Made by a program: the position numbers and the translations under genes. The notes beneath the pieces are model-generated. The model had not been told where the DNA came from. It saw nothing but the letters and a program-made list of their open reading frames with translations, and made no database searches. 6,484 bases of DNA from Achromobacter sp. (GTDB lineage: Bacteria > Pseudomonadota > Gammaproteobacteria > Burkholderiales > Burkholderiaceae_B): assembly GCA_003454835.1 (NCBI GenBank), contig DMTA01000304.1, positions 1 through 6,484 of the forward strand, given 5' to 3'. Position 1 is the first letter of the stretch. Each line of letters starts with the position of its first letter. Shown in pieces: positions 1 to 6,484 of the stretch.

Positions 1-1
1 G

Positions 2-2167
2 CTGGAACTGGTCGTCACCCGCAGCGGTGTGCTGACCGTGCGGCCGCTGCCGGCGGCCCGCGCGGTGACCGCGCTGGAACCCGTGGTGGTCACCGCCAAC
101 GGCGTGATTCCGCCCAGCGAAGGCACCGGCTCGTACACGATGCCGGAATCGTCGTCCGCCACGCGCATGCGCCTGACCATGCGCGAAACGCCGCAATCCG
201 TCAGCGTCATCACGCGCCAACAAATGGATGACCAGGGCATCGTGAGCGTCGCCGGCGCGCTGGAGCAGACGCCCGGCATCACCGTCGTCCAGGACAACTC
301 AGAAGGCTACAGCTTCTATTCGCGCGGCTTCCAGCTGCAGAACTTCCAGTTCGACGGCCTGCCCAGCCTGTCCAGCGACGGCGGCAACGTCCGCGACAAC
401 TACAGCATCACCAACACGGTCATCTATGACCGCATTGAAATCCTGAAAGGCGCGACCGGCCTGGTGAACGGCGCGGGCTATCCGTCCGGCGTCGTCAACT
501 TCATCCGCAAGCGGCCCACGCAGGAATTTCAGGGCAGCCTGAGCGCGGGCGCCGGCTCGTGGGACCGCTATCGCAGCGAAGTCGATCTGGGCGGCCCGCT
601 GACGGAAAACGGCAAGATCCGTGGCCGCGTAGTCGGCGCCGCCGAGACCCGCGGCAGCTACATGGATTACGCCAGCGGCAAGGAATATGTCGGCTACGGC
701 ATCCTGGAAGCCGACCTGACGCCGCGCACCAAGGCGTCCATCGGCGTGGATTACCAGCAGAACACGAACGACGGCACCAGCAACACCCATCTGCCGGCGT
801 TCTTCTCCGACGGATCGCAGGTCAGGTTCTCGCGTTCGACCAACCCGGCGGACAAGTGGGCGTGGCGCGACCAGGACACGACCCGCGTCTTCGCGGACAT
901 CGACCACCAGTTCGACAGCGGCTGGCGCGTCAAGCTGGCCGCGGCGCATCGCAACTACAGTTCACGCGAGCTGATCTCCGGCATGAGCAGCGCGCTGATC
1001 GACGTGGACACCCACAGCATCGACCACGGCTTCTACACGGGCGGCGCGGCCCGCTTCAACACCGATTCGCGCGAGAACACCATCGACTTCCAGGCGTCCG
1101 GTCCCTACACCCTGTTCGGCCGCCAGCATGAACTGGTGCTGGGCTACAACGCCGCCCGCACGCATTCGCAATCGAACCGCTATGACGGCAACACCGATTC
1201 GCTGATCGACGACGCCTTCAACTGGAACAACAACGCCGTCGAGCCCGACATGTACGAATGGTGGCTGACGCACAACATTCTGGTGAACCAGAAGATCCTG
1301 TACGGCGCGACCGTGCTGCGTCCCACGGATCGCCTTGGTGTCATTCTGGGCGGCCGCTGGACGGACTACGAATGGAGCCTGGACGGCCGGCTGGGCAACG
1401 GCCGCAGCTCGCACTACGCCACTACCGTCGACAACAAGTTCATCCCTTACGCGGGCATCACCTACGACCTCGATGGCCGGCATACGGTGTACGCCAGCTA
1501 TACCGACGTGTTCAAGCCGCAGGCGTACAACTTCGATGCCAACGACCGCCAGCTGGATCCGCTGACCGGCAAGAGCTACGAAATCGGCGCCAAGGGTGAG
1601 TATCTGGATGGCCGGTTGAACGCCAGCATCGCGCTGTTCCAGCTCAAGCAGGACAACGTCGCCGAGCTGGATCCCAGCGGCGCGTCCACGCCGTCGGGCG
1701 GCACCGCCTACATCGCGATTCCGGGCGTGACCACGCGCGGCGTCGAACTGGAGGTGTCCGGCGAAGTCATGCCGGGCTGGCAGGTGAACGCGGGCTATAC
1801 CTACAGCCGTTCGCGCGACCGTGACGGCAAGCGGGTCAGCACCACGCAGCCCGAACACCTGTTCAAGCTGGCCACGGCGTACCGCCTGCCGGGCGACTGG
1901 CACCGTCTGACCGTCGGCGCGAATATGCTTTGGCAGAGCAACACGTACTTCTCGCAGGACATCGGCGAGAACAACCATCGGTTCACGCAGGACGCTTTCG
2001 GCGTGCTGGGGCTGATGGCGGGCTATGACTTCAGCAAGGACCTGCGACTGACCGTGAATCTGAACAATGTGCTGGACAAGCACTACTACTCGGGCATGGG
2101 CAGCTATAACTCGGTCTTCTACGGCGCGCCGCGCAACGTGTACGCGCAGTTGCGCTACAAGTTCTAA
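2..2167 (+). CDS. TonB-dependent siderophore receptor, 5' partial (STN-type, FpvA/FhuE-like)
   Basis: Outer-membrane receptor that imports a ferric siderophore using TonB/ExbBD energy. The frame is open to the left edge. The GTG at 29 is an internal Val codon, because the preceding codons read LELVVTRSG and continue into VLTVRPLPA, which resembles the end of an STN (secretin/TonB N-terminal) domain. Counting from position 29: TonB box around 16-23 (LEPVVVTA), plug about 45-165 with RETPQSVSVIT and YDRIEILKGATGL..GAGYPSGVVNFIRKRP, barrel about 175-712, and a C-terminal strand ending YAQLRYKF with the terminal Phe usual for barrel assembly. The plug motifs resemble the hydroxamate/pyoverdine-type class (FhuE, FpvA, FoxA). 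An STN domain implies regulation through an anti-sigma/ECF sigma pair, not seen here. The siderophore cannot be named from sequence alone. The family call is very secure, the subclass moderate. Confidence 0.95.
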   Translation: MELVVTRSGVLTVRPLPAARAVTALEPVVVTANGVIPPSEGTGSYTMPESSSATRMRLTMRETPQSVSVITRQQMDDQGIVSVAGALEQTPGITVVQDNSEGYSFYSRGFQLQNFQFDGLPSLSSDGGNVRDNYSITNTVIYDRIEILKGATGLVNGAGYPSGVVNFIRKRPTQEFQGSLSAGAGSWDRYRSEVDLGGPLTENGKIRGRVVGAAETRGSYMDYASGKEYVGYGILEADLTPRTKASIGVDYQQNTNDGTSNTHLPAFFSDGSQVRFSRSTNPADKWAWRDQDTTRVFADIDHQFDSGWRVKLAAAHRNYSSRELISGMSSALIDVDTHSIDHGFYTGGAARFNTDSRENTIDFQASGPYTLFGRQHELVLGYNAARTHSQSNRYDGNTDSLIDDAFNWNNNAVEPDMYEWWLTHNILVNQKILYGATVLRPTDRLGVILGGRWTDYEWSLDGRLGNGRSSHYATTVDNKFIPYAGITYDLDGRHTVYASYTDVFKPQAYNFDANDRQLDPLTGKSYEIGAKGEYLDGRLNASIALFQLKQDNVAELDPSGASTPSGGTAYIAIPGVTTRGVELEVSGEVMPGWQVNAGYTYSRSRDRDGKRVSTTQPEHLFKLATAYRLPGDWHRLTVGANMLWQSNTYFSQDIGENNHRFTQDAFGVLGLMAGYDFSKDLRLTVNLNNVLDKHYYSGMGSYNSVFYGAPRNVYAQLRYKF

Positions 2168-2766
2168 GGCCGATCTTGCGGGCGGGGCTCGCCGCGTGCC
2201 GCCGCCATTTCCGCCCGCAACGCCATCGCATCCGGCCGCATGGGCAGCGCCAGCCGCCCTTCGCGGTCGATGGCGCCCCATTCTCCGCCCGTGACGTAAC
2301 TGTGTTCGCCGTCGCGCGTGCGTTCGACGCGGCAACCCTTGCATACCGCAGCGAGGCCGCCCTCGAAGCGGTCGACCCAATCGTAGGGCGTTGCCAGCAC
2401 GCGGTTGAGTTGCTTGTCGTAGTAGGCCATGCCGCCGGCCCACGGTCCGCGCGTCAGGCCTTCCTCGAAATCGTCGGCGCCGTTGTCGAACGTGACCACG
2501 GCGACCGCGCGACCGTCGGGCCGCACCCAGTGCCACGAGCCGTTGGCCGTTGCGGGTGACAGGCCATCGTTGCCGAAATCCATGCGCGCCATCACGGCGG
2601 GACGGAATTCGACGCTGTCATTGGTGGCGCGGGCGCAGTGCTGGACGCGTTCGAGGGAGCCTTCTGCTTCCTTGTCCGCAAAGAAGCATGGAAGGTCGTA
2701 TTCGATGGCGTGGCCCGAGGTCAGGGCCAGCGAGGTGAGCAAGGCGGCGATCAGCATGCGCGGCAT
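2164..2766 (-). CDS. Small exported WG-repeat-like protein of unknown function
   Basis: A 200-residue protein with an N-terminal signal peptide (MPRMLIAALLTSLALTSGHA, likely cut after residue 20), so periplasmic or secreted. The mature part has aromatic/Gly segments resembling degenerate WG (KWG) repeats: WHWVRPDGRAVAVV at 78-91, GGMAYYDKQLNRVLATPYDWVDRFEGGLAAV at 111-141 and GEWGAIDREGRLALP at 161-175. It has four Cys (27, 44, 142, 145), the last two as CKGC, which could form disulfides or a small metal site. The tail after about 176 is charged and Pro-rich, probably disordered. Two starts are possible. M1 at 2766 gives the Arg expected in a signal n-region but has no spaced Shine-Dalgarno; M4 at 2757 has AGGA 8 bases upstream but leaves no positive charge. 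No enzyme motif is visible and no partner gene is evident. It lies 106 bases downstream of the binding-protein gene on the same strand and could be read through from it. Confidence 0.75.
   Translation of the reverse strand: MPRMLIAALLTSLALTSGHAIEYDLPCFFADKEAEGSLERVQHCARATNDSVEFRPAVMARMDFGNDGLSPATANGSWHWVRPDGRAVAVVTFDNGADDFEEGLTRGPWAGGMAYYDKQLNRVLATPYDWVDRFEGGLAAVCKGCRVERTRDGEHSYVTGGEWGAIDREGRLALPMRPDAMALRAEMAAARGEPRPQDRP
2176..2220. repeat. Perfect 10-bp inverted repeat just past the receptor stop
   Basis: Arms TTGCGGGCGG (2176-2185) and CCGCCCGCAA (2211-2220) are perfectly complementary, with a 25-base loop. The left arm begins 9 bases after the receptor stop codon, and the whole element lies inside the C-terminal codons of the convergent gene. 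A stem this strong could mark or protect the 3' end of the receptor transcript, but no T-run follows it on either strand, so a classical intrinsic terminator is not supported. High GC raises the chance of coincidental stems. Confidence 0.5.
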
Positions 2767-2769
2767 CCT
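2766..2769 (-). promoter_or_regulatory. Candidate Shine-Dalgarno favouring the internal start at 2757
   Basis: On the minus strand AGGA is followed by an 8-base spacer (TGCCGCGC) and then the ATG at 2757. The same AGGA runs into the upstream ATG at 2766 and so cannot serve it. This supports initiation three codons later (197 residues), against the signal-peptide argument for the upstream ATG. Confidence 0.4.
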
Positions 2770-2858
2770 AGCATGGCGGATTCGCGCTCATCCGCCCGTC
2801 TGGTGCCCCGCAAAGCCCTTCGGTCTTTAGATGACGTGAAAGCCAAGAGCGGCTGCGC

Positions 2859-2872
2859 GGCGGCCTGCCGCC
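2859..2872 (-). terminator. Short GC palindrome abutting the binding-protein stop; weak terminator candidate
   Basis: GGCGGC-CT-GCCGCC is a perfect inverted repeat starting on the base after the stop codon of the Bug-type gene. Folded, it gives a stem of about 5 bp with a 4-base loop. Downstream on the minus strand there is only scattered T (CTCTTGGCTTTC), not a U-tract, so termination here would be weak or Rho-assisted. The rest of the 2767-2858 gap shows no convincing -35/-10 pair for the downstream gene. Confidence 0.25.
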
Positions 2873-3850
2873 TCAGTTTGCCGTGGCGCCCGAGTCCTTG
2901 ACCGCCTTCGCCCACGCCGCAATCTCGGTCTGGATGAACTTGCCGAATTCGACGGTGTTCACGCCGGACGCGCGCGCGCCCTCTTCCAGCAGGCGTTGCT
3001 TGACCTCGGGCGCTTCAAGCGCGCCGGTCAGGGCCTGGTTCAGCTTGGCCACCACTGCGTCGGGCGTGCCGGCCGGCGCGACGATGCCGTGCCACGACAC
3101 CGCCTGAAAGCCCGGAAGGCCGGATTCTGCCATCGTCGGCACGTCGGGCATCGCGGAAGAACGCTCGGGCGAAGTGACGGCCAATGCGCGCAACGTGCCC
3201 GCCTTCACATGCGGCAGAACGCCCGGAATGGTGGTGAACATGAAGTCGATCTGGCCGCCGATCAGGTCCGTGATCGCGGGGCTGCCGCCCTTGTACGGCA
3301 CGTGCGTGAATTCCAGCTTGGCTTCGCTCTTGAACATCTCGCCCGCCAGGTGCCCCGGCGTGCCGGCGCCTGCCGAACCCATGTTGGTCTTGTCGCCCTG
3401 CGAACGGATGTACGCGATCAGCTCCTGCACGTTCCTGGCTTTGACGTTGGGGCCGACGACCAGCACATTGGGCACGGTGGCCAGCAGCGTGACAGGCGTG
3501 AAGTCCTTGACCGCGTCGTACGAAATGCGCGAGTACAGCGACGGGTTGATGCCGTGCGTGCTGGCGGTGGCCAGCAGCAGCGTGTAGCCGTCCGGCGCAG
3601 CTAAGGCCACCTGCTTGGCGGCGATGGTGCCGTTGGCGCCGCCCTTGTTATCGATAACGATGGTCTGGCCGAGCGTCTTGGCGGCTTCGGCGGCGACGGT
3701 GCGCGCCAGAATGTCGGACGTGCCGCCCGCCGAATGCGGAACGGCAAGCGTGATCGGCTTGGCGGGAAAGGTCTGAGCGTGCGCGGCCGGCAAGGCCGGC
3801 GCCAGACAGGCGGCCAGCGCGCAGCGCGCCAGCAAACGAGTGCGGAACAT
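2873..3850 (-). CDS. Bug-type tripartite tricarboxylate transporter substrate-binding protein
   Basis: A 325-residue periplasmic solute-binding protein of the Bug/TctC family. The signal peptide spans residues 1-25 (Arg-rich start, hydrophobic core, PAAHA then QTFPAKPI). Family landmarks follow in order: PITLAVPHSAGGTSDILAR (32-50, first ligand loop), ENKGG-like IDNKGGANGT (66-75), PDGYTLLLAT (86-95), FTPVTLLATVPNVLVV (117-132), GSAGAGTPGHLAGEMF (158-173, second ligand loop), VPYKGGSPAITDLIGGQIDFMF (184-205), RALAVTSPERS (221-231), and VPTMAESGLPGF (237-248). Length and termini are normal and the gene appears intact. Members bind small carboxylates. Its position behind tcuAB points to tricarballylate, citrate or aconitate as ligand, which is inference. 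No TctA/TctB membrane subunits are adjacent, as is common for orphan Bug genes in Burkholderiales, so it may use transporter subunits encoded elsewhere or act as a sensor. Confidence 0.95.
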   Translation of the reverse strand: MFRTRLLARCALAACLAPALPAAHAQTFPAKPITLAVPHSAGGTSDILARTVAAEAAKTLGQTIVIDNKGGANGTIAAKQVALAAPDGYTLLLATASTHGINPSLYSRISYDAVKDFTPVTLLATVPNVLVVGPNVKARNVQELIAYIRSQGDKTNMGSAGAGTPGHLAGEMFKSEAKLEFTHVPYKGGSPAITDLIGGQIDFMFTTIPGVLPHVKAGTLRALAVTSPERSSAMPDVPTMAESGLPGFQAVSWHGIVAPAGTPDAVVAKLNQALTGALEAPEVKQRLLEEGARASGVNTVEFGKFIQTEIAAWAKAVKDSGATAN

Positions 3851-3855
3851 TGATG

Positions 3856-3860
3856 TCTCC
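3856..3860 (-). promoter_or_regulatory. Shine-Dalgarno of the binding-protein gene
   Basis: GGAGA on the minus strand lies 5 bases before the ATG at 3850. It fixes the start and agrees with the signal peptide beginning at that Met. Confidence 0.8.
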
Positions 3861-3877
3861 AGGGTTGTGGCCGGCTG

Positions 3878-3898
3878 CGGCGCCTCGAGCGGGCGCCG
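3878..3898. repeat. Inverted repeat in the tcuB-binding protein spacer (I)
   Basis: CGGCGCC (3878-3884) and GGCGCCG (3892-3898) are perfect complements with a 7-base loop. The element sits 17 bases upstream of the Shine-Dalgarno of the binding-protein gene. In the mRNA it would fold between tcuB and that gene. Possible roles are transcript processing or protection giving separate dosage of the binding protein, or partial attenuation. No U-tract follows. Confidence 0.45.
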
Positions 3899-3903
3899 TC
3901 AGG

Positions 3904-3919
3904 CCGGCGATAAGGCCGG
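3904..3919. repeat. Inverted repeat in the tcuB-binding protein spacer (II)
   Basis: CCGGC (3904-3908) and GCCGG (3915-3919) flank a 6-base loop. This small stem lies 5 bases past the tcuB stop codon, in tandem with the stronger repeat at 3878-3898. At 5 bp in GC-rich DNA it could be chance. Confidence 0.3.
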
Positions 3920-3924
3920 TCCGG

Positions 3925-5154
3925 TCAGTCCGAACCGAGCTGCAGCTTGTTGGGCTGGCGTTTTTCGATGGACCACTTCAAGAGCGCGGCCGAGCGGTAG
4001 ATGCCATGGGCGAACTTGCCGTAGGGCAAGGTCAGGAACAACGCCATCACGACACCAAGATGGATCGCCAGCAGCAGCGCCATCGCGCTGCCGTCGCGGC
4101 CGGCCAGCAGCGCCAGGCCCGTCGCGCTGGTCAGGAACAACAGCACGATGAAGCCCCGGTCCATCGGCTTTTGCGCCGCGTCGCCCTGCAGGGGATGACG
4201 CTTGACATTCAGCCACAGCAAGCCGGCCGGTCCGATCAACAGACCGATGCCGCCCGCGGTGCCCAGCAGCACCGGCGCGCTCAGGATCGGATATGGCGCC
4301 TGCTGGTCCAGCAGATAGTGGTAGAGCGTGGCGACACACGTCGCGGCGAAGCACAGCATGAAGCCGTAGAACGTGAAGTGGTGGAACCGCCTGCGCCATA
4401 GCGTGAAGGCGTCGTCGGCGTTGTTGCAACCCTTGCCGTGGCCGCCGTCCAGATAGCGCAGGCGCAGCGCGTCGTGCGCCGCCTCCGCCACCGCCGCGCC
4501 CGATGCCGCCCCCGGGCTGACATTGCGCCAGAAGCGCGTCACGCCCACCGCCAGCGCCAGCATCGAAAAGCCGAACACCACGCCAAACATCAGCGCCAGC
4601 GTGTTGTGCGGGAACACGGCGTAGAAATTGCCCGCCATCGGCTCGTGGAACAGGCCGCCCGCCATCACCACCGCCAGCACCAGGAACAGCGCCAGACCGG
4701 CGGCCGTGGCCAGCGACAGCGCAAGACCATTGCGCTTGTACAGGGTGCCCAGCGCGGCGGGCCAGGCGTAGTCGGTGTACGTCTGCATCCGCACCTTGGC
4801 CATGGCTTGCGGGACGTTGACGGCAAACTCGTGCGGCGGCGCGTATTGGCAGGCGTGCAGACAGGCGCCACAGTTGTGGCACAGGTTGGCCAGGTAGTTC
4901 AGATCGGCTTTGCCGAATTCCAGCCGGCGCGTCATGGCGGGAAACACCGCGCAGAAGCCTTCGCAGTAGCGGCAGGCGTTGCAGATCTGCATGACGCGCG
5001 CCACTTCGGATTCATCGTCGGTCAGCGTTTCCGTCAACGGCTTGGCGCCGCGGGCGTGGAAATGCACCGGTTGCTCGGCCGGGGCCGGGGCCGGGCCGGA
5101 CTGGCTGGTGGAAAAAGACTGCGCCTCGCGGGCCAGGGCTTCAAGCTGCTTCAC
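3925..5154 (-). CDS. tcuB: TcuB, tricarballylate-utilisation 4Fe-4S/membrane electron-transfer protein
   Basis: TcuB reoxidises the FAD of TcuA and hands electrons to the membrane quinone pool; the Salmonella protein uses 4Fe-4S clusters and haem. The GTG start gives 409 residues. Two CxxCxxCxxxC motifs occupy the N-terminal cytoplasmic part: Cys 58/61/64/68 ([12 protein letters not shown]) and Cys 92/95/98/102 ([12 protein letters not shown]). About six hydrophobic segments follow, near 145-167, 180-206, 260-283, 292-316, 334-353 and 357-377. His 258, 259, 279, 365 and 383, in or beside these, are candidate haem ligands (inferred). A longer frame opens at an ATG at 5220 (431 residues), but its extra Pro-rich residues overlap the tcuA C-terminus and lack support. 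The GTG at 5154 has a good Shine-Dalgarno and leaves a 14-base overlap with tcuA, suggesting translational coupling. A PAPAPA linker lies at 21-26. The gene appears intact. Confidence 0.93.
   Translation of the reverse strand: MKQLEALAREAQSFSTSQSGPAPAPAEQPVHFHARGAKPLTETLTDDESEVARVMQICNACRYCEGFCAVFPAMTRRLEFGKADLNYLANLCHNCGACLHACQYAPPHEFAVNVPQAMAKVRMQTYTDYAWPAALGTLYKRNGLALSLATAAGLALFLVLAVVMAGGLFHEPMAGNFYAVFPHNTLALMFGVVFGFSMLALAVGVTRFWRNVSPGAASGAAVAEAAHDALRLRYLDGGHGKGCNNADDAFTLWRRRFHHFTFYGFMLCFAATCVATLYHYLLDQQAPYPILSAPVLLGTAGGIGLLIGPAGLLWLNVKRHPLQGDAAQKPMDRGFIVLLFLTSATGLALLAGRDGSAMALLLAIHLGVVMALFLTLPYGKFAHGIYRSAALLKWSIEKRQPNKLQLGSD
5077..5094. repeat. Three tandem GGCCGG hexamers inside tcuB
   Basis: Three perfect copies of a 6-base unit, followed by a partial copy shifted by one base. 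They encode the PAPAPA stretch at TcuB residues 21-26, ahead of the first iron-sulfur motif. A unit equals two codons, so gain or loss of a copy would keep the frame and only change linker length. Confidence 0.6.
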
Positions 5155-6484
5155 GTTGCACTCCCGCAGAGTTCTGACCGAGCGCCGCGGCGGCGGCGCG
5201 GGTGCCGGCAATGCGGCCAAAGGCCGTGCCGATGGACATGCCCACGCCCGCCGTATAGCCCTTGCCCAGCACGTTGCCGGCCATCATTTCGCCCGCGACA
5301 AAGAGGTTGTCGCTGGGCTGGTCGTTGAACCGGACCGCGGCGGTGTCGTCCACCTTCAGGCCCAGATAGGTAAAGGTGATGCCAGGCCGCAGCGCATAGC
5401 CGTAGAACGGCGCGGTGTCGATCGGCCGCGCCCAGTGCGTCTTGGCGGGCGTCAGGCCTTCGGTATGGCAGTCGTCCAGCGCGGTGTGGTCGAACTTGCC
5501 CACGCGGCAGGCCGCGTTGTAGTCGCCCACCGTCTTCTCGAAAGTGGCCGCATCCAGCCCCAGCTTTTGTGCCAGCTCGGGCAGCGTGTCGGCCTTCACG
5601 CCCGGAAACACCGGCGGCATGAAGCGGCCAATCGCCTTGGCGTCGATGATGGAATACGCGATCTGGCCGGGCTGCATGGCCGTCAGCCGCCCCCAGATGG
5701 CGTAGCGCTTGGGCCAGAAATCCTCGCCCTCGTCGTAAAAACGCTCGGCATCGCGGTTAACGACCACGCCCAGCGACACGCAATCGATGCGCGTGCAGAT
5801 GCCGCCGTCGTACAGCGGCGCGCGGGCGTCGATGGCCACGCAGTGCGATTGGGAGGGGTCGCCGATGCCGTCTGCGCCGGCATCCAGCATGAATTTCAGC
5901 AGCACGCCCATGTTGAAGCGCGTGCCGCGGATCAGGAAATTGTCGGCCGGCCATTCGCCGCGCTCGTTCTGCCCCCAGGCTTCGCGCAGCCATTCGCGGT
6001 TGGACTCGAAGCCGCCCGCGGCCAGCACACAGGCGCGGGCCTCGATGCGCTCGTCGCCAATGCGCGCGGCAACAAAGCGGCCGTTGTCCAGTTCCAGCGA
6101 GTCGACCGGCGCGTTGTAGCGGATCTGCACGCCCAGCGCTTCGGCGCTGCGGTAATAGGCGTTGACCAGCGCCTTGCCGCCGCCCATGAAGAACGCGTTG
6201 GTGCGTGCCACGTGCAGCGCGCCCGACAGCGGCGGCTGGAAATTCACGCCATGGCGGCGCATCCAGTCGCGACAGGTGGAGGATTCGCGGATGACCAGCC
6301 GCGCCAGGTGTTCATTGGTCAGCCCGCCCGTCACCTTGAGCAGATCCTGCCAGTATTCTTCTTCCGGATACGCGTCGATGAGCACGTCCTGCGGCGCATC
6401 GTGCATGCAGCGCAGATTGCGCGTGTGCTGCGAGTTCCCGCCGCGCCACTCTTTCGGCGCCGCTTCCAGCAGCAGCACGCTGGC
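5141..6484 (-). CDS. tcuA: TcuA, FAD-dependent tricarballylate dehydrogenase, 5' partial
   Basis: Flavoprotein of the fumarate reductase/succinate dehydrogenase FAD-binding family that oxidises tricarballylate to cis-aconitate, probably cytoplasmic and docked on TcuB. The frame is open to the right edge. The GTG at 6478 is an internal Val in [10 protein letters not shown], the end of the Rossmann beta-alpha-beta unit whose Glu binds the FAD ribose, so the Met and GxGxxG lie outside the window (probably 20-40 residues missing). Counting from that Val: [11 protein letters not shown] at 13-23, [10 protein letters not shown] at 151-160 (family FAD motif), RYAIWGRL at 258-265, [14 protein letters not shown] at 364-377 and [35 protein letters not shown] at 391-425 (C-terminal FAD site). 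The [12 protein letters not shown] stretch and the adjacent tcuB separate it from FrdA/SdhA and KstD relatives. Its last 14 bases overlap the start of tcuB. Promoter and regulator would lie beyond the right edge. Confidence 0.93.
   Translation of the reverse strand, partial: ASVLLLEAAPKEWRGGNSQHTRNLRCMHDAPQDVLIDAYPEEEYWQDLLKVTGGLTNEHLARLVIRESSTCRDWMRRHGVNFQPPLSGALHVARTNAFFMGGGKALVNAYYRSAEALGVQIRYNAPVDSLELDNGRFVAARIGDERIEARACVLAAGGFESNREWLREAWGQNERGEWPADNFLIRGTRFNMGVLLKFMLDAGADGIGDPSQSHCVAIDARAPLYDGGICTRIDCVSLGVVVNRDAERFYDEGEDFWPKRYAIWGRLTAMQPGQIAYSIIDAKAIGRFMPPVFPGVKADTLPELAQKLGLDAATFEKTVGDYNAACRVGKFDHTALDDCHTEGLTPAKTHWARPIDTAPFYGYALRPGITFTYLGLKVDDTAAVRFNDQPSDNLFVAGEMMAGNVLGKGYTAGVGMSIGTAFGRIAGTRAAAAALGQNSAGVQREAA
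5161..5165 (-). promoter_or_regulatory. Shine-Dalgarno for the GTG start of tcuB, inside tcuA
   Basis: GGGAG on the minus strand, 6 bases (TGCAAC) before the GTG at 5154. It lies within the last codons of tcuA. It is the main reason to prefer the GTG over the upstream in-frame ATG at 5220, and it fits coupled translation of tcuA and tcuB. Confidence 0.8.

Noticed and set aside
962..2536. 524-codon open frame on the minus strand, mostly opposite the receptor gene
   Set aside because: Its composition is Arg/Ala/Val-rich with no recognisable domain, as expected for the antisense frame of a GC-rich gene. The receptor and the WG-like gene explain the same DNA much better.
2812..2828. Hairpin AAAG..CTTT around CCCTTCGGT as a bidirectional terminator
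   Set aside because: Only 4 A/T-rich pairs, a mismatch and two inner pairs, with at most three T residues. This is too weak to call.
2767..2872. Sigma-70 promoter for the WG-like gene (TTGGCT and TCTAAA on the minus strand)
   Set aside because: The two hexamers are only 9 bases apart and no other correctly spaced pair was seen, so read-through from the upstream operon is as likely.
2996..3604. 202-codon open frame on the plus strand opposite the binding-protein gene
   Set aside because: It is an antisense shadow of an intact Bug-type gene, with no motif of its own.
3899..4882. 327-codon open frame on the minus strand in another frame of tcuB
   Set aside because: It is an Arg/Ala/Gly-rich alternative frame. 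The tcuB frame carries both cysteine motifs and the membrane segments with no disruption.
4438..5328. 296-codon open frame on the plus strand opposite tcuB and tcuA
   Set aside because: It is His/Arg/Gln-rich low-complexity antisense translation crossing two well-supported genes, with no start signal and no family resemblance.
2..6484. A functional link between the siderophore receptor and tricarballylate use, such as uptake of a carboxylate siderophore
   Set aside because: The units are convergent, separated by another gene, and the receptor resembles hydroxamate/pyoverdine-type receptors. Proximity alone does not support a shared pathway.

Overview
The window looks like chromosomal DNA from a high-GC Gram-negative bacterium. 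The best guess is a betaproteobacterium of the order Burkholderiales, possibly an Alcaligenaceae member such as Achromobacter or Bordetella. The grounds are the strong G/C third-position bias, a Bug-type (tripartite tricarboxylate transporter) periplasmic binding protein, a family greatly expanded in that order, and its placement directly behind tcuAB. The taxonomic call is inference, since no rRNA or marker gene is present.

Layout: (1) 1-2167, plus strand: the 3' part of a TonB-dependent siderophore receptor. It retains the last residues of an N-terminal STN signalling domain, a TonB box, the plug and the whole beta-barrel. (2) 2164-2766, minus strand: a small exported protein with WG-repeat-like segments, convergent with the receptor and overlapping its stop codon by 4 bases. 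(3) 2767-2872: a 106-base gap with a short GC palindrome next to the stop of the following gene and no clear promoter. (4) 2873-6484, minus strand: three genes in the order tcuA (5' end outside the window), tcuB and a Bug-type binding protein. tcuA and tcuB overlap, and a 74-base spacer carrying two small inverted repeats separates tcuB from the binding protein.

The minus-strand cluster reads as a tricarboxylate-use operon. The periplasmic binding protein would capture a carboxylate, probably tricarballylate or a relative such as citrate or aconitate. TcuA would oxidise tricarballylate to cis-aconitate with FAD, and TcuB would pass the electrons through two 4Fe-4S clusters and probably haem to the membrane quinone pool. 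cis-Aconitate then enters the TCA cycle. No transporter membrane subunits and no regulator are inside the window. The receptor belongs to a separate plus-strand unit for iron acquisition, and its STN remnant suggests cell-surface signalling through a FecR/FecI-type pair outside the window.

I see no mobile element, tRNA, rRNA, CRISPR array or clearly novel multi-gene system. The most notable observations are the tail-to-tail stop overlap with an adjacent 10-bp inverted repeat, the GTG start of tcuB with its Shine-Dalgarno inside tcuA, the structured tcuB-bug spacer, and the poorly characterised exported WG-like protein.
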